Below, in pieces: positions 14,244 through 15,566 of a stretch of DNA of 15,566 bases. Numbering within the stretch: the first letter of the stretch is position 1; every line of letters begins with the position of its first letter. Both the position numbers and the translations under genes were made by a program. Source of the DNA: CAZPZZ01 sp964591245 (GTDB lineage Bacteria; Acidobacteriota; Vicinamibacteria; Vicinamibacterales; UBA8438); NCBI GenBank assembly GCA_964591245.1, contig CAZPZZ010000100.1:1-15566 (forward strand), read 5' to 3'. Below the pieces are notes generated by a model that was not told the DNA's origin, ran no database searches, and saw nothing but the letters and a program-made list of their open reading frames with translations.

Positions 14244-15437
14244 ATGGACGCGTTTGCCTGGTTGATCGATCCATTGCCAGTGAGGAAGTTTGAGCAGGAG
14301 TTTTACGAGCGACAGCTCTGTCTGATCCGGAGGCCGCACACGCGGTATTACGCTGATCTGCTCGATATCTCGGATCTCGATACCGTACTTGGTACGCATC
14401 GGGTGCGGCGCCCCGAGATCAACCTCGTGCGCGGGGAAGCGACGTTGGACCCGGGTACCTACACAGATGCGGCCGGTCGAGTTGATCCGGTTGCCGTGGC
14501 CAGGTGTTTCGACGAGGGGGCAACCGTCATCTTCTCGCAACTCCATCGTCGGGTTCCGGCGCTTGCACGGTTCTGCACAGCGCTTGGTCGGATATTTGGC
14601 GCCCGGATGCAGACCAACATCTATCTCACGCCTCCCGGGGCTCAAGGGTTTCGGCCGCACTGGGATACGCATGATGTGTTCGTGTTACAGCTCTCGGGTA
14701 CCAAAGCGTGGTCAATCTATGACAGGCCGGTCGAGTTGCCTCTCAAAGGGCAAGCGTTCGACAAGGAGCGGGACCAACCGGGTCCGTTGACAGAACAGTT
14801 CCTGTTGGAGCCGGGACATCTCGCCTACGTGCCCCGTGGGCTCATGCATTCGGCAACGTCGACGACTGAAGCCTCGTTGCACATTACCCTGGGCCTGATG
14901 GCGTTTACGTGGACTGATTTCTTGCTCGAGAGTGTTGCGGCGGCGGCGTTGAAAGATGCGTCCCTGCGCCAGAATCTGCCGGCCGGATTTACCGGTGACA
15001 CGATGTCGGTAGAGCAGAAGGCGCGTCTGTATCGCGAGAAGCTGGCTGTGCTGGAAACACAGCTTGAACCAGCCGAAGTCTGGCGTCACTTTACCGACGA
15101 GGCGCGGTCGGCGAATGCGCCTCTCTATACCGACGTACTCGAGACCAGGCTTCGATCTGACGGCCTGGAGATGAATACGCGACTGCAGCGTCGTCGCGAT
15201 CTCCAGACTGACGTTGAGTGTGGTGCCGAACACTGTGTCATCTTGATGAGGGATCAGGAGATTTGCCTTCCTCTTCGTGTCCGTCCGGCTGTGGAGTTTG
15301 CCCTCAGCGGTGAGGTGTTTACGGTGCAGGATCTGCCGGATTGTCTAGATGATGACGGGAAGATCACACTGGCCGAGAGATTGGTCAAAGATGGGGTGCT
15401 GTGTCGAATGCCGGTCTCGGCTCCGGCCGGGACGTGA
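14244..15437 (+). CDS. Cupin_4 / JmjC-like domain protein, putative Fe(II)/2-oxoglutarate oxygenase
   Basis: A 397-aa cytoplasmic protein (no signal peptide) of the JmjC-like cupin_4 family. Known members hydroxylate ribosomal proteins or other polypeptides using Fe(II), O2 and 2-oxoglutarate. The iron-binding facial triad is visible as H139-W-D141 in RPHWDTHDVFVLQLSG and H202 in YVPRGLMHSATS. TNIYLTPPGAQG (124-135) and KAWSIYDRP (154-162) are the surrounding strands, and K154 or nearby residues may hold 2-oxoglutarate. After the barrel come a helical dimerisation-like region (about 222-320) and a winged-helix-like end (about 340-390). The ATG at 14244 is chosen because MDAFAWLIDP starts the usual family N-terminus; a GTG at 14187 would add 19 unrelated residues. 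It stands alone; the substrate is unknown. It is not RoxA-type by length alone, so no symbol is given. Confidence 0.85.
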   Translation: MDAFAWLIDPLPVRKFEQEFYERQLCLIRRPHTRYYADLLDISDLDTVLGTHRVRRPEINLVRGEATLDPGTYTDAAGRVDPVAVARCFDEGATVIFSQLHRRVPALARFCTALGRIFGARMQTNIYLTPPGAQGFRPHWDTHDVFVLQLSGTKAWSIYDRPVELPLKGQAFDKERDQPGPLTEQFLLEPGHLAYVPRGLMHSATSTTEASLHITLGLMAFTWTDFLLESVAAAALKDASLRQNLPAGFTGDTMSVEQKARLYREKLAVLETQLEPAEVWRHFTDEARSANAPLYTDVLETRLRSDGLEMNTRLQRRRDLQTDVECGAEHCVILMRDQEICLPLRVRPAVEFALSGEVFTVQDLPDCLDDDGKITLAERLVKDGVLCRMPVSAPAGT

Positions 15438-15566
15438 GAGGTGCGGTGTGCTGCAACGGTCGAAAATTGCGTGATTTTCCTCGGAGGGAGCGAGAGGGCT
15501 AAACCGAGTCTCGGTGTTCGGCGGAATTCTGAGCACGGCGCGAGAGTCTGGTTCGCTATGCTCGCG
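15438..15566. other. Downstream edge, short inverted repeats, no gene
   Basis: GAAAAT (15462-15467) and ATTTTC (15474-15479) form a weak AT-rich hairpin that may end the cupin transcript. ACCGAGTCTCGGT (15503-15515) is an odd-length palindrome that could be an operator for a gene beyond the window. No coding sequence is seen. Confidence 0.35.

Noticed and set aside
14004..14672. Open frame of 222 codons on the minus strand across the cupin start
   Set aside because: It overlaps a well-supported cupin gene by more than 400 bases, and its composition is low in hydrophobic order. Only its last 20 residues look membrane-like, which is likely chance.

Overview
The window reads as the chromosome of an aerobic Gram-negative bacterium. 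Supporting signs are PQQ-type quinoproteins, lipoprotein and Sec signal peptides, DUF3604, DUF6152 and DUF4399 proteins, and a SleB-type cell wall hydrolase. This mix is typical of environmental Acidobacteriota (Vicinamibacteria-like) and of some marine Gammaproteobacteria; I cannot decide between them from sequence alone. No rRNA, tRNA, CRISPR array, insertion sequence or phage gene was seen.

Layout. (1) 89-1993 (+): a PQQ-dependent glucose/alcohol dehydrogenase-like protein, ending at a strong hairpin shared with the convergent leftward cluster. (2) 8659 back to 2060 (-): five co-directional genes that look like one transcription unit. In order of transcription they are a secreted GxPDLxGxW-type protein of unknown function, a membrane-anchored PpiC-type peptidyl-prolyl isomerase, a HupE/UreJ-like membrane protein (ATGA overlap), a DUF3604 PHP-like lipoprotein, and a second PQQ-type beta-propeller dehydrogenase. 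(3) 8850-9203 (+): an arsenate reductase (ArsC) family protein whose catalytic Cys12 codon is an in-frame TGA. A perfect 7-bp hairpin with a GU-containing loop starts at the right distance downstream to be a bacterial SECIS element, so this is very probably a selenoprotein. (4) 9532-10020 (+): a SleB-like lipoprotein hydrolase, convergent with a DUF4399 protein at 10157-10600 (-). (5) 10804-13914 (+): three genes, namely a GxPDLxGxW protein, a DUF6152 protein, and an unusual fusion of two VOC/glyoxalase domains to another GxPDLxGxW domain. (6) 14244-15437 (+): a JmjC-like cupin_4 oxygenase.

How the parts fit. Most products are exported (periplasmic or membrane): quinoprotein dehydrogenases, a folding factor, a possible metal transporter, and three copies of one uncharacterised secreted family. 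This suggests oxidation of small organic compounds at the cell envelope, but no substrate can be named. The most notable item is the UGA-containing ArsC with its candidate SECIS element. The second is the VOC-VOC-GxPDLxGxW fusion with its two paralogues in the same 6 kb.
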